From Ectopseudomonas khazarica (GTDB lineage Bacteria; Pseudomonadota; Gammaproteobacteria; Pseudomonadales; Pseudomonadaceae), in NCBI RefSeq assembly GCF_004521985.1, contig NZ_SBHZ01000012.1, forward strand, positions 62,001-126,000: 64,000 nucleotides of DNA, in the 5' to 3' direction. The position numbers and the translations under genes were made by a program. Position 1 is the stretch's first letter; every line of letters starts with the position of its first letter. The notes below the pieces were generated by a model. That model did not search any database. It was not told the origin of the DNA and saw only the letters and a list, made by a program, of their open reading frames with translations. Positions 25,328 to 34,521 of this stretch are shown piece by piece.

Positions 25328-26461
25328 ATGCCCGTCACCACCCTCGATTCACTTCACGCGCTCTCCGCCGATACCTGGGACGCCCTGCTGCCCGGTGCTC
25401 AGCCGTTTCTGCGGCATGCATTTCACAGCGCTCTCGAAGACAGCGGCAGTGTCGGGGGCGACACTGGCTGGCAGCCGTCGCATCGTCTCTGGTGCGATGA
25501 CCAGGGGCAGGTGAGGGCGGCGTTGCCGGCCTATCTGAAGCGGCATTCCTATGGCGAGTACGTGTTCGACCACGCCTGGGCCGATGCCTGTCGGCGCGCC
25601 GGGATCGCCTATTACCCGAAGTTGCTGGGCGCCGTGCCGTTCTCGCCGGTTGCCGGTGCGCGGCTGCTGGGGGAGCCCCGCTGTGCGGGCGCGATGCTCG
25701 ATGAGCTGACGGCCGAGCTGGAGGCGCAGGGGTTGTCGAGCCTGCACATCAACTTCACCAGCCCGGCATGCGATGCGTTGCTGAACGGCCGTGACGGCTG
25801 GCTGGAACGCCTGGGTTGCCAGTTCCACTGGAACAATCGCGGTTACCGTGACTTTCAGGACTTTCTCGACGCGCTCAGCTCGCGCAAGCGCAAGCAACTG
25901 CGCAAGGAGCGTGAGCAGGTCGCGGGGCAGGGCATCGAGTTCGAGCGACGCCTGGGCCATGAGCTGAGCGAGCAGGAGTGGGACTTCGTCTACCACTGCT
26001 ACGCCAACACCTATCACGTTCGGGGGCAGGCACCCTATCTGACGCGGGCCTTCTTCAGCCTGCTGGCCGAGCGCATGCCGGAGATGATTCGCCTGGTGTT
26101 CGCGCAGTTGCGCGGTCGGCCGGTGGCCATGGCATTCAGCCTGGTGGACGGGGATACCTTCTATGGCCGCTACTGGGGCTGCCTGGCCGAGTTCGACCGG
26201 CTGCATTTCGAAACCTGCTTCTACCAGGGCATGGAGCTGGCCATCGCCGAAGGCTTGCGGCGCTTCGATGCCGGCGCGCAAGGGGAGCACAAGCTGATCC
26301 GTGGTTTCGAACCGGTCATCACGCGTTCCTGGCACTATCTCTGCCATCCGGGGCTGCGTGCTGCCGTCACCGACTTCCTCGTGCAGGAGCGTTCCGGCGT
26401 GCTGTCCTACGCGGAAGAAGCACGCAGCTACCTGCCGTTTCGCCATGCTGGCGAGAGTTGA
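25328..26461 (+). CDS. FemAB-like/GNAT-fold acyltransferase (COG3146)
   Basis: A 377-residue protein of the COG3146 group, annotated as GNAT-fold or 'peptidoglycan biosynthesis' proteins. Typical segments are LPAYLKRHSYGEYVFDHAWADACRRAGIAYYPKLL (split across the domain start), SSRKRKQLRKER, and GRYWGC...HFETCFYQG. No signal or membrane helix. The donor and acceptor are not known; tRNA-dependent or acyl-CoA-dependent aminoacyl transfer has been proposed for the wider family. It is divergent from ppa. Confidence 0.8.
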   Translation: MPVTTLDSLHALSADTWDALLPGAQPFLRHAFHSALEDSGSVGGDTGWQPSHRLWCDDQGQVRAALPAYLKRHSYGEYVFDHAWADACRRAGIAYYPKLLGAVPFSPVAGARLLGEPRCAGAMLDELTAELEAQGLSSLHINFTSPACDALLNGRDGWLERLGCQFHWNNRGYRDFQDFLDALSSRKRKQLRKEREQVAGQGIEFERRLGHELSEQEWDFVYHCYANTYHVRGQAPYLTRAFFSLLAERMPEMIRLVFAQLRGRPVAMAFSLVDGDTFYGRYWGCLAEFDRLHFETCFYQGMELAIAEGLRRFDAGAQGEHKLIRGFEPVITRSWHYLCHPGLRAAVTDFLVQERSGVLSYAEEARSYLPFRHAGES

Positions 26462-26871
26462 CCAGTCGCTCAGGTAGTGCCGGCGGGCATGCAGCTGCCG
26501 TTCGCCGGAAGTTCCCCGGGGCGTAGGTTTCTGCAAAAACTCCAGAGTTTTCGGCAAGAAGCCCGTTCGGTTCTGCCACTAAATTCCGCCCTTCACTTTC
26601 GTTACGACCGTTTTTACCCTTATGTATTGGTCAGACCAGCGTTGCTGGGCTAGACCCTTAGCCAGGGCATTGCGTGATTGCAGTACGGTCGTGACGCGAT
26701 TCGGTGGCCGCAGGCGTCAGCCTGGGAGATCGGGAAGGATGCTTCCTGGTCGTGCTCACCCGGCATCGGTGTGACGAGGAAAAGAGACCGAAGCCCGCAT
26801 CCGCACAGGTGGATGCAGCATGCCTTCAGGGTTCGGTGCCCGAGAACAACAAACGAGAGGGGAGCCCCCCA
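26462..26871. other. 410-nt gap before putP; holds a GntR-type operator candidate
   Basis: No gene seen. At 26628-26638 the sequence TGGTCAGACCA is a perfect inverted repeat matching the TGGT-N3-ACCA pattern bound by FadR/PdhR/LldR-type GntR regulators. The rest is probably the putP promoter and leader; I see no clear -35/-10 pair. Confidence 0.4.
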
Positions 26872-28356
26872 ATGACAGCTAGTACTCCAATGCTCGTCAC
26901 CTTCGTGGTGTACATCGCAGCCATGGTACTGATCGGCCTGATCGCCTATCTGCGTACCAAGAACCTTTCCGATTACATCCTGGGTGGTCGCAGCCTCGGC
27001 AGCTTCGTGACCGCGCTGTCCGCAGGTGCCTCCGACATGAGCGGCTGGCTGCTCATGGGCCTGCCGGGCGCGATCTTCGTTGCCGGTATTTCCGAAAGCT
27101 GGATTGCCATCGGCCTGGTCATCGGTGCCTACCTCAACTGGCTGTTCGTCGCCGGTCGCCTGCGCGTGCAGACCGAGCACAATGGCAACGCCCTGACCCT
27201 GCCGGACTACTTCACCAATCGCTTCGAAGACAACAGCCGCATCCTGCGCATCTTCTCGGCAGTGGTCATCCTGGTGTTCTTCACCATCTACTGCGCCTCC
27301 GGCGTGGTGGCTGGCGCCCGTCTGTTCGAAAGCACCTTCGGCATGAGCTACGAAACCGCCCTGTGGGCCGGTGCCGCAGCGACCATCGCCTACACCTTCA
27401 TCGGTGGCTTCCTGGCGGTGAGCTGGACCGACACCGTGCAGGCCACCCTGATGATCTTCGCCCTGATCCTGACCCCGGTATTCGTGCTGATCGGCACCGG
27501 TGGCTTCGATCCGGCGATGACCGCCATCGAGGCGGTCGACCCGAGCCACTTCGACATGCTCAAGGGCGCCACCTTCATCGGCGTGATCTCGCTGATGGCC
27601 TGGGGCCTGGGCTACTTCGGCCAGCCGCACATCCTGGCGCGCTTCATGGCCGCCGACTCGGTCAAGTCGATCCCGGCTGCCCGTCGCATCTCCATGACCT
27701 GGATGATCCTGACCCTGGCCGGTGCCGTGGCCGTCGGTTTCTTCGGCATCGCCTACTTCTCCGCGCATCCTGAACTGGCCGGCCCGGTCGGCGAGAACCC
27801 GGAGCGCGTCTTCATCGAGCTGTCCAAGCTGCTGTTCAACCCCTGGATCGCCGGTATCCTGCTGTCCGCCATCCTGGCAGCGGTGATGAGCACCCTGAGT
27901 TGCCAGCTGCTGGTGTGCTCCAGTGCGCTGACCGAGGACTTCTACAAGGCATTCCTGCGCAAGGGCGCTTCGCAGTCCGAGCTGGTCTGGGTCGGCCGCG
28001 GCATGGTGCTGCTGGTCGCGCTGGTCGCCATCGCTCTGGCGGCCAACCCGGAAAACCGCGTACTTGGCCTGGTGTCCTACGCCTGGGCCGGCTTCGGTGC
28101 CGCTTTCGGTCCGGTGGTGATCCTCTCGCTGCTGTGGAAAGGCATGACGCGCAATGGCGCGCTGGCCGGCATGCTGGTTGGTGCCACCACCGTGATCGTG
28201 TGGAAGAACTGGATTGGCATGGGGCTGTACGAGATCATCCCGGGCTTCATCCTCGCCACCCTGGCGATCGTGATCTTCAGCCGCATCGGTCAGGCCCCGA
28301 GCCAGTCGATGCTCAGCCGCTTCGATGAGGCCGAGAAGGAATACAAGTCGGCGTAA
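26872..28356 (+). CDS. putP: Sodium/proline symporter PutP
   Basis: A 494-residue SSS-family symporter. The start ATG at 26872 follows a purine-rich GAGGGGAG. The first helix FVVYIAAMVLIGLIAY, the TM2 block ILGGRSLGSFVTALSAGASDMSGWLLMGLPGA (sodium- and proline-binding residues in PutP, split here for length), and the GLGYFGQPHILARFMA motif identify it. It takes up proline with sodium. In PAO1 putP is next to putA and pruR; here no putA is adjacent. The open frame extends 56 codons upstream but without a plausible start. Confidence 0.95.
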   Translation: MTASTPMLVTFVVYIAAMVLIGLIAYLRTKNLSDYILGGRSLGSFVTALSAGASDMSGWLLMGLPGAIFVAGISESWIAIGLVIGAYLNWLFVAGRLRVQTEHNGNALTLPDYFTNRFEDNSRILRIFSAVVILVFFTIYCASGVVAGARLFESTFGMSYETALWAGAAATIAYTFIGGFLAVSWTDTVQATLMIFALILTPVFVLIGTGGFDPAMTAIEAVDPSHFDMLKGATFIGVISLMAWGLGYFGQPHILARFMAADSVKSIPAARRISMTWMILTLAGAVAVGFFGIAYFSAHPELAGPVGENPERVFIELSKLLFNPWIAGILLSAILAAVMSTLSCQLLVCSSALTEDFYKAFLRKGASQSELVWVGRGMVLLVALVAIALAANPENRVLGLVSYAWAGFGAAFGPVVILSLLWKGMTRNGALAGMLVGATTVIVWKNWIGMGLYEIIPGFILATLAIVIFSRIGQAPSQSMLSRFDEAEKEYKSA

Positions 28357-28374
28357 GTGCGCTGGCTGTAGCCG

Positions 28375-28409
28375 AAGGCGATGACTGGCAGACAGTCATC
28401 GCCTTTTTC
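28375..28409 (+). terminator. Rho-independent terminator after putP
   Basis: A perfect 12-bp stem AAGGCGATGACT/AGTCATCGCCTT with 7-nt loop followed by T's. Confidence 0.92.
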
Positions 28410-28459
28410 TTTGCGCTGGCGTTAAGGTAGGCGCCTGCCATTTCGCAACGGATGTCCGC

Positions 28460-28672
28460 ATGACCAGCAACGATCCTCTCCACGGCCTGACCCTGCAGGC
28501 GATTCTCGGCGCATTGGTGGAACGCCTGGGCTGGGATGGCCTGGCGCGGCAGATCGATGTGCGCTGTTTCAAGCATGAGCCCAGCATCAAGTCGAGCCTG
28601 GCCTTCCTGCGCAAGACGCCCTGGGCCCGTGCCAAGGTCGAGCAGCTCTACCTCCAGCAGTTCAAGTCCTGA
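28460..28672 (+). CDS. VF530-family DNA-binding-like small protein (DUF2132)
   Basis: A 70-residue protein with the VF530 family pattern: NDPLHGLTLQAIL, LVERLGWDGLARQI, RCFKHEPSIKSSLAFLRKTPWARAKVEQLYL. The family is structurally DNA-binding-like but its role is unknown. It stands alone between the putP terminator and a converging hydrolase gene. Confidence 0.9.
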   Translation: MTSNDPLHGLTLQAILGALVERLGWDGLARQIDVRCFKHEPSIKSSLAFLRKTPWARAKVEQLYLQQFKS

Positions 28673-28678
28673 GTCCGC

Positions 28679-29563
28679 TCAGTTGGGCGACAGGCCAAGC
28701 GTCTGCAGCGCCTGACGGTAGTTCGCACCGGCCATGCGCAGGCCGTTGTTGTGGTTGGCGCCGTCGATCAGCAGCAGTTGCTTGGGTTCACTGGCCGCGG
28801 CGAACAGCTCCTCGCTGAAGCGCGACGGCACGTAGCGATCATCACGACCGTGGGCGATCAGCACCGGCACACCGACTGCGCCAATCTTGCCGAGCGAGTC
28901 GAAATCCTGCGACAGCAGCCAGCGCACGGGCAGCGAGGTATGGGTGACTGCAGCGGCAATGTCGCCCAGGTTGGTGAAGCTGGATTCGACGATCAGCCCG
29001 CCGGCTTGTGCGCTGCTGTGTTCACTGGCCAGTTCATGGGCCAGGTTGACGGCCACGGCGCCACCGAGGGAGTGGCCGTAGATGAAGCGCTTGCCCGGCT
29101 CGGGTTGCAGGCGAGCCAGGTGCTGCCAGGCGATCGCGGCGTCCTGGTAGACGCTACGCTCGGAGGGCAGCGCGCCACGACTCTGACCGAAACCGCGGTA
29201 GTCCACGGCCAGCACCGAGAATCCCATGGCATGCAGCTGCTCGATGCGAAACAGCTGGCCTGTCAGGTTCCAGCGAGAGCCGTGCAGATAGAGCAGGGCT
29301 GGCGCGTCCTGCCGGCTGGCGGGCCACCACCAGGCATGCAGGCTTTCCTCGGCCGTCAGCTCGGGGGATTGCAGTTGCACGTCCTCGAGCCCGGCCGGCA
29401 GGCCATTGAACCAGCGGGCGGTGCCCGGCTCGATACGGAACACCAGTTCGCGCTCGGTCTGCTCCAGTTTGGCGCAGCCTATCGGCAGCAATGCCAGCAG
29501 GCACGCGAGGATGATCAGGCTCAGGCGACGACGGCGCAGCAGGGCCAGCCAGGACAGGGGCAT
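28679..29563 (-). CDS. Alpha/beta-hydrolase lipoprotein
   Basis: About 294 residues. A lipobox LPIGC closes an N-terminal signal segment (LIILACLLALLPIGC), so it is predicted to be a membrane-anchored lipoprotein. Alpha/beta-hydrolase features: LYLHGSRWN oxyanion strand, GHSLGGAVA nucleophile, HGRDDRYV Asp, and GANHNN His, giving a full triad. It resembles BEM46/ABHD13-type serine hydrolases. The alternative GTG start three codons upstream (29572) cannot be excluded. Substrate unknown. Confidence 0.83.
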   Translation of the reverse strand: MPLSWLALLRRRRLSLIILACLLALLPIGCAKLEQTERELVFRIEPGTARWFNGLPAGLEDVQLQSPELTAEESLHAWWWPASRQDAPALLYLHGSRWNLTGQLFRIEQLHAMGFSVLAVDYRGFGQSRGALPSERSVYQDAAIAWQHLARLQPEPGKRFIYGHSLGGAVAVNLAHELASEHSSAQAGGLIVESSFTNLGDIAAAVTHTSLPVRWLLSQDFDSLGKIGAVGVPVLIAHGRDDRYVPSRFSEELFAAASEPKQLLLIDGANHNNGLRMAGANYRQALQTLGLSPN

Positions 29564-29658
29564 GGGCGACACTCACGAAAGAAAAACGCTGGTGCTGCCA
29601 TGGACTGCACAGGCGCTGCCGGGTTTCCTGCGCCTGCCCCCGCGCTGGTTACCAGGTG

Positions 29659-32600
29659 TTACCGCCAACTGATCTGAGGGGCGCTCAGGGGCGCCTGGCA
29701 TCCGGTCGCGCTGCCTGGTTCCAGATAGGGCGCGAGTATCGGCGCCATGCCCTTGAGCACCTGCACCGGCAGCGCCGAGGTGAAGGTGAAGCGCTCGGCT
29801 TCGCGCCCCGGCACGAAGGCGGTGAGCGTGCCGTAATGGCGCGGGCCGAGGAAGAACACGAAGGTGGCCGTGCGGTTCATCGCCCGTGAGCTGATCACCC
29901 GGCCGCCGGCGCCAACGCTCTCGACACGGTTGTCGCCGGTGCCGGTCTTGCCGCCGAGCGTCAGGCTGTGGCCATCCTGCAACTGGAAGCTGCCTTGCAG
30001 CCGGCGTGCGGTGCCTCCCTCCACCACCTGGGACAGGGCGTCACGCAACGCGGCGGCGACTTCGGAGGCCATCACCCGCCTGCCGCCCTGGGTGTCGCGC
30101 TCGACGCGGGTTTCGTAGGGCGTGTCGGCGGCGAAGTGCAGCGCATCGATGCGCAGGACGGGCTGGCGAATGCCGTCGTTGAGGATGATGCCCATCAGCT
30201 CTGCCAGCGCTGCCGGCCGATCCCCGGAACTGCCCAGCGCGGTGGCCAGCGACGGCACCAGATGCTGGAAGGGGTAGCCCAGGTTCTGCCAGCGGCGATG
30301 GATGTCGGAGAAGGCTTCGACTTCCAGCATGATGCGGATGCGACTGTCGCGCGCGCTCTTGTGGCGGCTGCGCAGCAGCCAGCCGTAGACCTCCTGGCGC
30401 TCGTCGACGCTGGCGGCGACGGCGTCGTTGAAACTGGCCTGCGGGTGGTCGATCAGGTAGCCCAGCAGCCACAGCTCCAGCGGGTGCACACGGGCGATGT
30501 AGCCCTGGTCGGGGAGGCTGTAGGCGCCAGGCCCGTAGTCCTGGTAGAGGCGCGTGATGCGCTGCTCGCTGAGCCGTTCCTGCGGCAGCTGGGCGCGCAG
30601 GAACGCGGCGAAGCTGGCCTCGTCGGCGTGCGGCAGCAGATAGCGGTGCACGGCGGCGAGGCGCACCGAGGTCTGGCGCAGGCCGCTGATGAAGGTCTCC
30701 AGGCGCTGTTGCTCGGGCTGGCCCTGGTACTTGCGCCAGAAGCGCAGGAGAAAGGTGCGTCCTTCGCGGTCGGCGAAGCGCTGCAGGTATTTCAGGCGGC
30801 GCGGGTCCTTGTCGTCCTTGAGCAGCTCGGCGCTGTTCTGGTAGGTGCTGTAGCGCACCAGATCGCGCATCAGGCGCACGAAGGGCAGGTTGATCGACTC
30901 GCGCAGGGCCTCGCGCAGGGTCGGGTTGCGGGCATTGTCCTCGCGGCGGAAGTTGCCGAAGCTGTGCAGGCCGCCTCCGGTGAAGAAGCGTTCGTTGGGA
31001 TTGGCCGAGTAGCGCCGCTCCAGCGCCGCCTGCAGCATGCCGGCCAGGTCCGCCTGCGGGTTGGCCTGCAGGTAGTCGACCGCCCAGCGGCTCAGGTGAT
31101 CCTGGCGGGCGATGTCCACCTCACGCAACTCGGCCGGGGTCTTGCCTGCGTGCTGCCGATGCAGTTCGGCGATGATCTCCAGGTAGGTGGCCAGCACGCG
31201 CAGCTTGGCGGTCGAGCCCAGTTCGAGCTTGCTGCCCTCGTTGATATCGAACGGCTGGTCGGTACTGTCGGTCTGCACCCGCACCCGACTGCCAGTCGCG
31301 GTGCGCTCGAACAGGGTGAAGCTGTAGCGCACCTCTGCAGTCTTTTCCGGGGACAGCAGGCGCTCGCCGAACAGGCCGATCTGCCCGGCGAACTGCGGTT
31401 CGGCCAGCTGCTGCAGGTAGTGGCTGACCTGCTGCTGCAGGTCGTACTGCAGGGTGCTGCTGGCGGCGAGGTCGAGGCGGTCGAGGTCGTAGAACGGCAT
31501 GCCCAGCAGGTTGGAGAGACGCGAACGGGCGACGCTGATGCCTTTGTCGTTCTCCTGCACGCGCAGGTTGGGCTCCAGTTGCCAGTCCCGATAGACCAGG
31601 CGCTGGCCCAGGGCGGCGTCCAGCAGGTCATGGTCGATCAGCCCGCCACTGGCCAGCAGGCGGATGTGGCTCTCGGTCAGGTCCTCCAGGTCGTGCCGGC
31701 CCTGGGCCAGGTAATAGGAGGGGCGGCGCTGGGCGATCATCAGCGACAACACCTGGCGCAGCGCCAGGCCACGTTCGGCGAGGCTGGCCTCGGTCGAGCG
31801 GGCGGGGTCGAGCAGCGCATTGATGCGTTCGAAGTCCGCGCCGTACCAGATGCGCAAGCCGTCCGCCAGGCCGTGCACCTCGCCATGGCCTGGCGCGGCG
31901 GAGAGCGGCACGCTGTTGAGGTAGTCGCGCACGATGCGCTGGCGCGTCTCCAGCGTCTGCGGGCCCTGCTGGTAGGCGCGCACGCTGGCGGAAATCATCT
32001 GCCGCAGCTTTTCCCCGGCAGACAGGGTCAGCCCGTCCGGGGAGTGACGGTACTTCTCCAGCTGGGTTGCCAGCGTACTGCCGCCGGCCGACTGGTCCTG
32101 AAGGTCGAGCACCTTGCCCACCTGGGACAGCGCGGCAATGGCGAAGCGTGGCCAGTCCACCGCTGGGTTGGCCAGCGGTTGTGCGTGGTCGAGCAGGTGA
32201 CGGTTCTCGATGAACAGCAGGCTGTTCACCACCAGGGGCGGAATGCTGGCGAAATCGGCATAGCCCTGGCGTGGATAGAGAAATGTGTAGAAGGGGCTGC
32301 CACGGCAGTCGCTGATGCTCAGGCCACTTTGGCTCTTCTCGGCGAACGGCGGGAAGAGGCCGCGGCGGGTGTAGGCCAGCAGTGCGTCGGAGAAGCGCGA
32401 CTGCGTGCTGATCAGGTAGTCGCGCTGCTGCAGGCGCTCCAGCATCAGCGGCAGGTAGGCATAGCCCTGGCGCTTGTCGAACGGCCCATCGGACGGGTAG
32501 ACGATGCGTTCGCTGGGGCCGGGTTCGACCTGGTAGCCGAGGCTGGCCGCATAGCGGCTCAGCTCGCGTGACTGGAAGTGCGCGCTGCGCGACTCGTATA

Positions 32601-32757
32601 CCAGCAGCGCCGTGCCGAGCAGCACCAGCAAGGTCAGCAGGAGATAGAGGTAGGTGCGCCAGCGACGCTTGCTGGTCGGCGCACCAGGCGAGTCCTGCAG
32701 GTCGGGCGAGCGGACCAGGACACCGTGCTGCGGGTTGGATTGCCATGATGCGCCCAT
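29659..32757 (-). CDS. Large bifunctional penicillin-binding protein (GT51 plus transpeptidase)
   Basis: A 1032-residue class A-like PBP. One N-terminal membrane helix (about 34-54), then a GT51 glycosyltransferase domain (FIENRHLLDH near 184; GGSTLATQLEK near 225), then a transpeptidase domain with STAK (about 515-518), SIN (in RESINLPF) and GGKTGTGD near the C-terminus. All three transpeptidase motifs are complete. It is much longer than PBP1a/1b, with extra sequence both between the SxN and KTG motifs and before GT51, and its GT51 first motif reads ENR rather than EDR. This is the minor 'transglycosylase domain' PBP type of pseudomonads. The start at 32757 is preferred over the extension to 32835. 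Confidence 0.82.
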   Translation of the reverse strand: MGASWQSNPQHGVLVRSPDLQDSPGAPTSKRRWRTYLYLLLTLLVLLGTALLVYESRSAHFQSRELSRYAASLGYQVEPGPSERIVYPSDGPFDKRQGYAYLPLMLERLQQRDYLISTQSRFSDALLAYTRRGLFPPFAEKSQSGLSISDCRGSPFYTFLYPRQGYADFASIPPLVVNSLLFIENRHLLDHAQPLANPAVDWPRFAIAALSQVGKVLDLQDQSAGGSTLATQLEKYRHSPDGLTLSAGEKLRQMISASVRAYQQGPQTLETRQRIVRDYLNSVPLSAAPGHGEVHGLADGLRIWYGADFERINALLDPARSTEASLAERGLALRQVLSLMIAQRRPSYYLAQGRHDLEDLTESHIRLLASGGLIDHDLLDAALGQRLVYRDWQLEPNLRVQENDKGISVARSRLSNLLGMPFYDLDRLDLAASSTLQYDLQQQVSHYLQQLAEPQFAGQIGLFGERLLSPEKTAEVRYSFTLFERTATGSRVRVQTDSTDQPFDINEGSKLELGSTAKLRVLATYLEIIAELHRQHAGKTPAELREVDIARQDHLSRWAVDYLQANPQADLAGMLQAALERRYSANPNERFFTGGGLHSFGNFRREDNARNPTLREALRESINLPFVRLMRDLVRYSTYQNSAELLKDDKDPRRLKYLQRFADREGRTFLLRFWRKYQGQPEQQRLETFISGLRQTSVRLAAVHRYLLPHADEASFAAFLRAQLPQERLSEQRITRLYQDYGPGAYSLPDQGYIARVHPLELWLLGYLIDHPQASFNDAVAASVDERQEVYGWLLRSRHKSARDSRIRIMLEVEAFSDIHRRWQNLGYPFQHLVPSLATALGSSGDRPAALAELMGIILNDGIRQPVLRIDALHFAADTPYETRVERDTQGGRRVMASEVAAALRDALSQVVEGGTARRLQGSFQLQDGHSLTLGGKTGTGDNRVESVGAGGRVISSRAMNRTATFVFFLGPRHYGTLTAFVPGREAERFTFTSALPVQVLKGMAPILAPYLEPGSATGCQAPLSAPQISWR

Positions 32758-32928
32758 ATACCACCGGCCCGGCCTGTCGGCCCCATGTGAACTGCACCAG
32801 TGCTCGCGTGCCGGCAGCACTGCGTTCGTCGCCACTCATGCCCTACAGCTTAGTCGATGGCGCCTGCGGTATTGCTCCGCCAACAGGGCTGCTAGACTCG
32901 CTGCAACGCAAGATGCAGGGGGCCCCGC

Positions 32929-33609
32929 ATGCAGCGCGACCATCGAGAACAGCTTCAGCAGAGCTGGCAGGCCAACGCCGATGCCTGGGCTGCCGCCGTG
33001 CGCGAGCAGCGCATCGAGAGCCGTCGCCTGGTCACCGATGCCGCCATCATCCAGGCGGTGCTGGCGCTGCAGCCCAGGCGTGTGCTGGACATCGGTTGCG
33101 GCGAGGGTTGGCTGTGCCGGGGGCTGGCCGAACATGGCATCGAGCCGGTCGGCGTGGATGCTTCGGCACCCCTGATCGAAGCCGCTCGTGCCGCCTGCGA
33201 CGGGCGCAGCCAGTACCGTGTCTGTGGCTATGCCGAGCTGGATCAGCATGCCGAGCAGCTCGGGCGTTTCGAGGTGCTGGTGTGCAATTTCGCCTTGCTG
33301 GAGGAGCCCCTGCAGCCGGTGTTGCAGAGCCTGCATGCCCTGCTCGCACCCGGCGGTAGCCTGCTGATTCAGACCTTGCACCCCTGGCGCGCCAGCCATG
33401 GCGAACCCTACCAGGATGGTTGGCGGGTGGAGGACTTCGCCGGTTTTGGCGAGGGCTTCCAGGCGCCCATGCCCTGGTTCTTCCGCACCTTGCAATCCTG
33501 GCTGACGCTCTTCGGCGAGACCGGCTGGCGCCTGGAATGGCTGCAGGAGCCGTTGCACCCCGAAAGCGTCCAGCCGGTTTCCCTGCTGCTTCTGCTCAAG
33601 CCACTCTGA
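32929..33609 (+). CDS. Class I SAM-dependent methyltransferase
   Basis: A 226-residue Rossmann methyltransferase. SAM motif I is VLDIGCGEGWLCRGLA, followed by acidic VGVDASAPLIEAAR and post-motif VCNFALLEE, then LAPGGSLLIQTLHPW. It resembles UbiG-like small-molecule methyltransferases. No substrate clue from neighbours. Divergent from the large PBP. Confidence 0.86.
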   Translation: MQRDHREQLQQSWQANADAWAAAVREQRIESRRLVTDAAIIQAVLALQPRRVLDIGCGEGWLCRGLAEHGIEPVGVDASAPLIEAARAACDGRSQYRVCGYAELDQHAEQLGRFEVLVCNFALLEEPLQPVLQSLHALLAPGGSLLIQTLHPWRASHGEPYQDGWRVEDFAGFGEGFQAPMPWFFRTLQSWLTLFGETGWRLEWLQEPLHPESVQPVSLLLLLKPL

Positions 33610-33673
33610 ACCGGCCACGTTCGTCGGCCATGGCGCGGCAGTGAGCCGCGCTCAATCACTCGAGGATCTGTCG

Positions 33674-34495
33674 ATGCGCAAGATTGAACTGGCTGGTAGC
33701 CAGGTACCGGTGATCGGGCAGGGCACCTGGCGCATGGGGGAAGACCGGCAGCAGCGCGCGCGCGAGGTCGCGTCGCTGCGTGAGGGGCTGGATCTGGGCA
33801 TGACGCTGATCGACAGCGCCGAGATGTATGGCGAGGGTGGTGCCGAGCAGGTGGTGGGAGAAGCCATTGCCGGGCGTCGTGACGAGGTGTTCCTGGTCAG
33901 CAAGGTGTACCCGCACAATGCCAGCCTGGACGGTGTGCAGGCGGCCTGCGAGCGCAGCCTCAAGCGCCTTGGCTGCGAACGTATCGACCTGTATCTGCTG
34001 CACTGGCGCGGCCGTTATCCGCTGGCGGAAACCGTGGCAGGCTTCGAGCGCTTGCGCGAACAGGGCAAGATCGGCGCCTGGGGTGTTTCCAACTTCGACC
34101 TGGACGATCTGCTGGAGCTGGATCAGCCGGGCTGCAGCACCAATCAGGTGCTGTACAACCTCGAGGCACGTGGCATCGAATATGACCTGCTGCCCTGGCA
34201 GCAGCGTGCCGCGATGCCGTTGATGGCCTACTGCCCGCTCAGCCAGGCGGGGGCGTTGCTGCAGGCGCCGGCGTTGCGCGCGGTCGCCGAGCGGCATGGG
34301 GTTACGCCGGCCCAGCTGGCGCTGGCCTGGACACTCAGGCAGGACGGGGTGATCGCCATTCCCAAGGCGGTTGGCAGCGCGCACCTGCGCGACAACGCGG
34401 CGGCGGCTGCCATTGTCCTCGATACGCACGACCTGGAGTCGCTGGATGCGGCCTTCGCGCCGCCGCAGCGCAAGCGTCCGCTGGAGATGGTCTAG
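33674..34495 (+). CDS. Aldo/keto reductase
   Basis: A 273-residue AKR with catalytic tetrad positions visible: Asp and Tyr in LIDSAEMYGEGGAEQ, Lys in FLVSKVYP, His in LYLLHWRGRYP. The NADP site is IAIPKAVGSAHLRDN. It follows the methyltransferase gene by 64 nt and could be cotranscribed. AGGAT lies upstream of the ATG at 33674. Confidence 0.9.
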   Translation: MRKIELAGSQVPVIGQGTWRMGEDRQQRAREVASLREGLDLGMTLIDSAEMYGEGGAEQVVGEAIAGRRDEVFLVSKVYPHNASLDGVQAACERSLKRLGCERIDLYLLHWRGRYPLAETVAGFERLREQGKIGAWGVSNFDLDDLLELDQPGCSTNQVLYNLEARGIEYDLLPWQQRAAMPLMAYCPLSQAGALLQAPALRAVAERHGVTPAQLALAWTLRQDGVIAIPKAVGSAHLRDNAAAAAIVLDTHDLESLDAAFAPPQRKRPLEMV

Positions 34496-34521
34496 CGCCC
34501 CGGAGCGGGGCAGACCGGTGC

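Noticed and set aside
29968-32571. 867-residue plus-strand ORF
   Set aside because: Antisense to the large PBP gene, whose motifs are unmistakable; no recognisable domain in the shadow.
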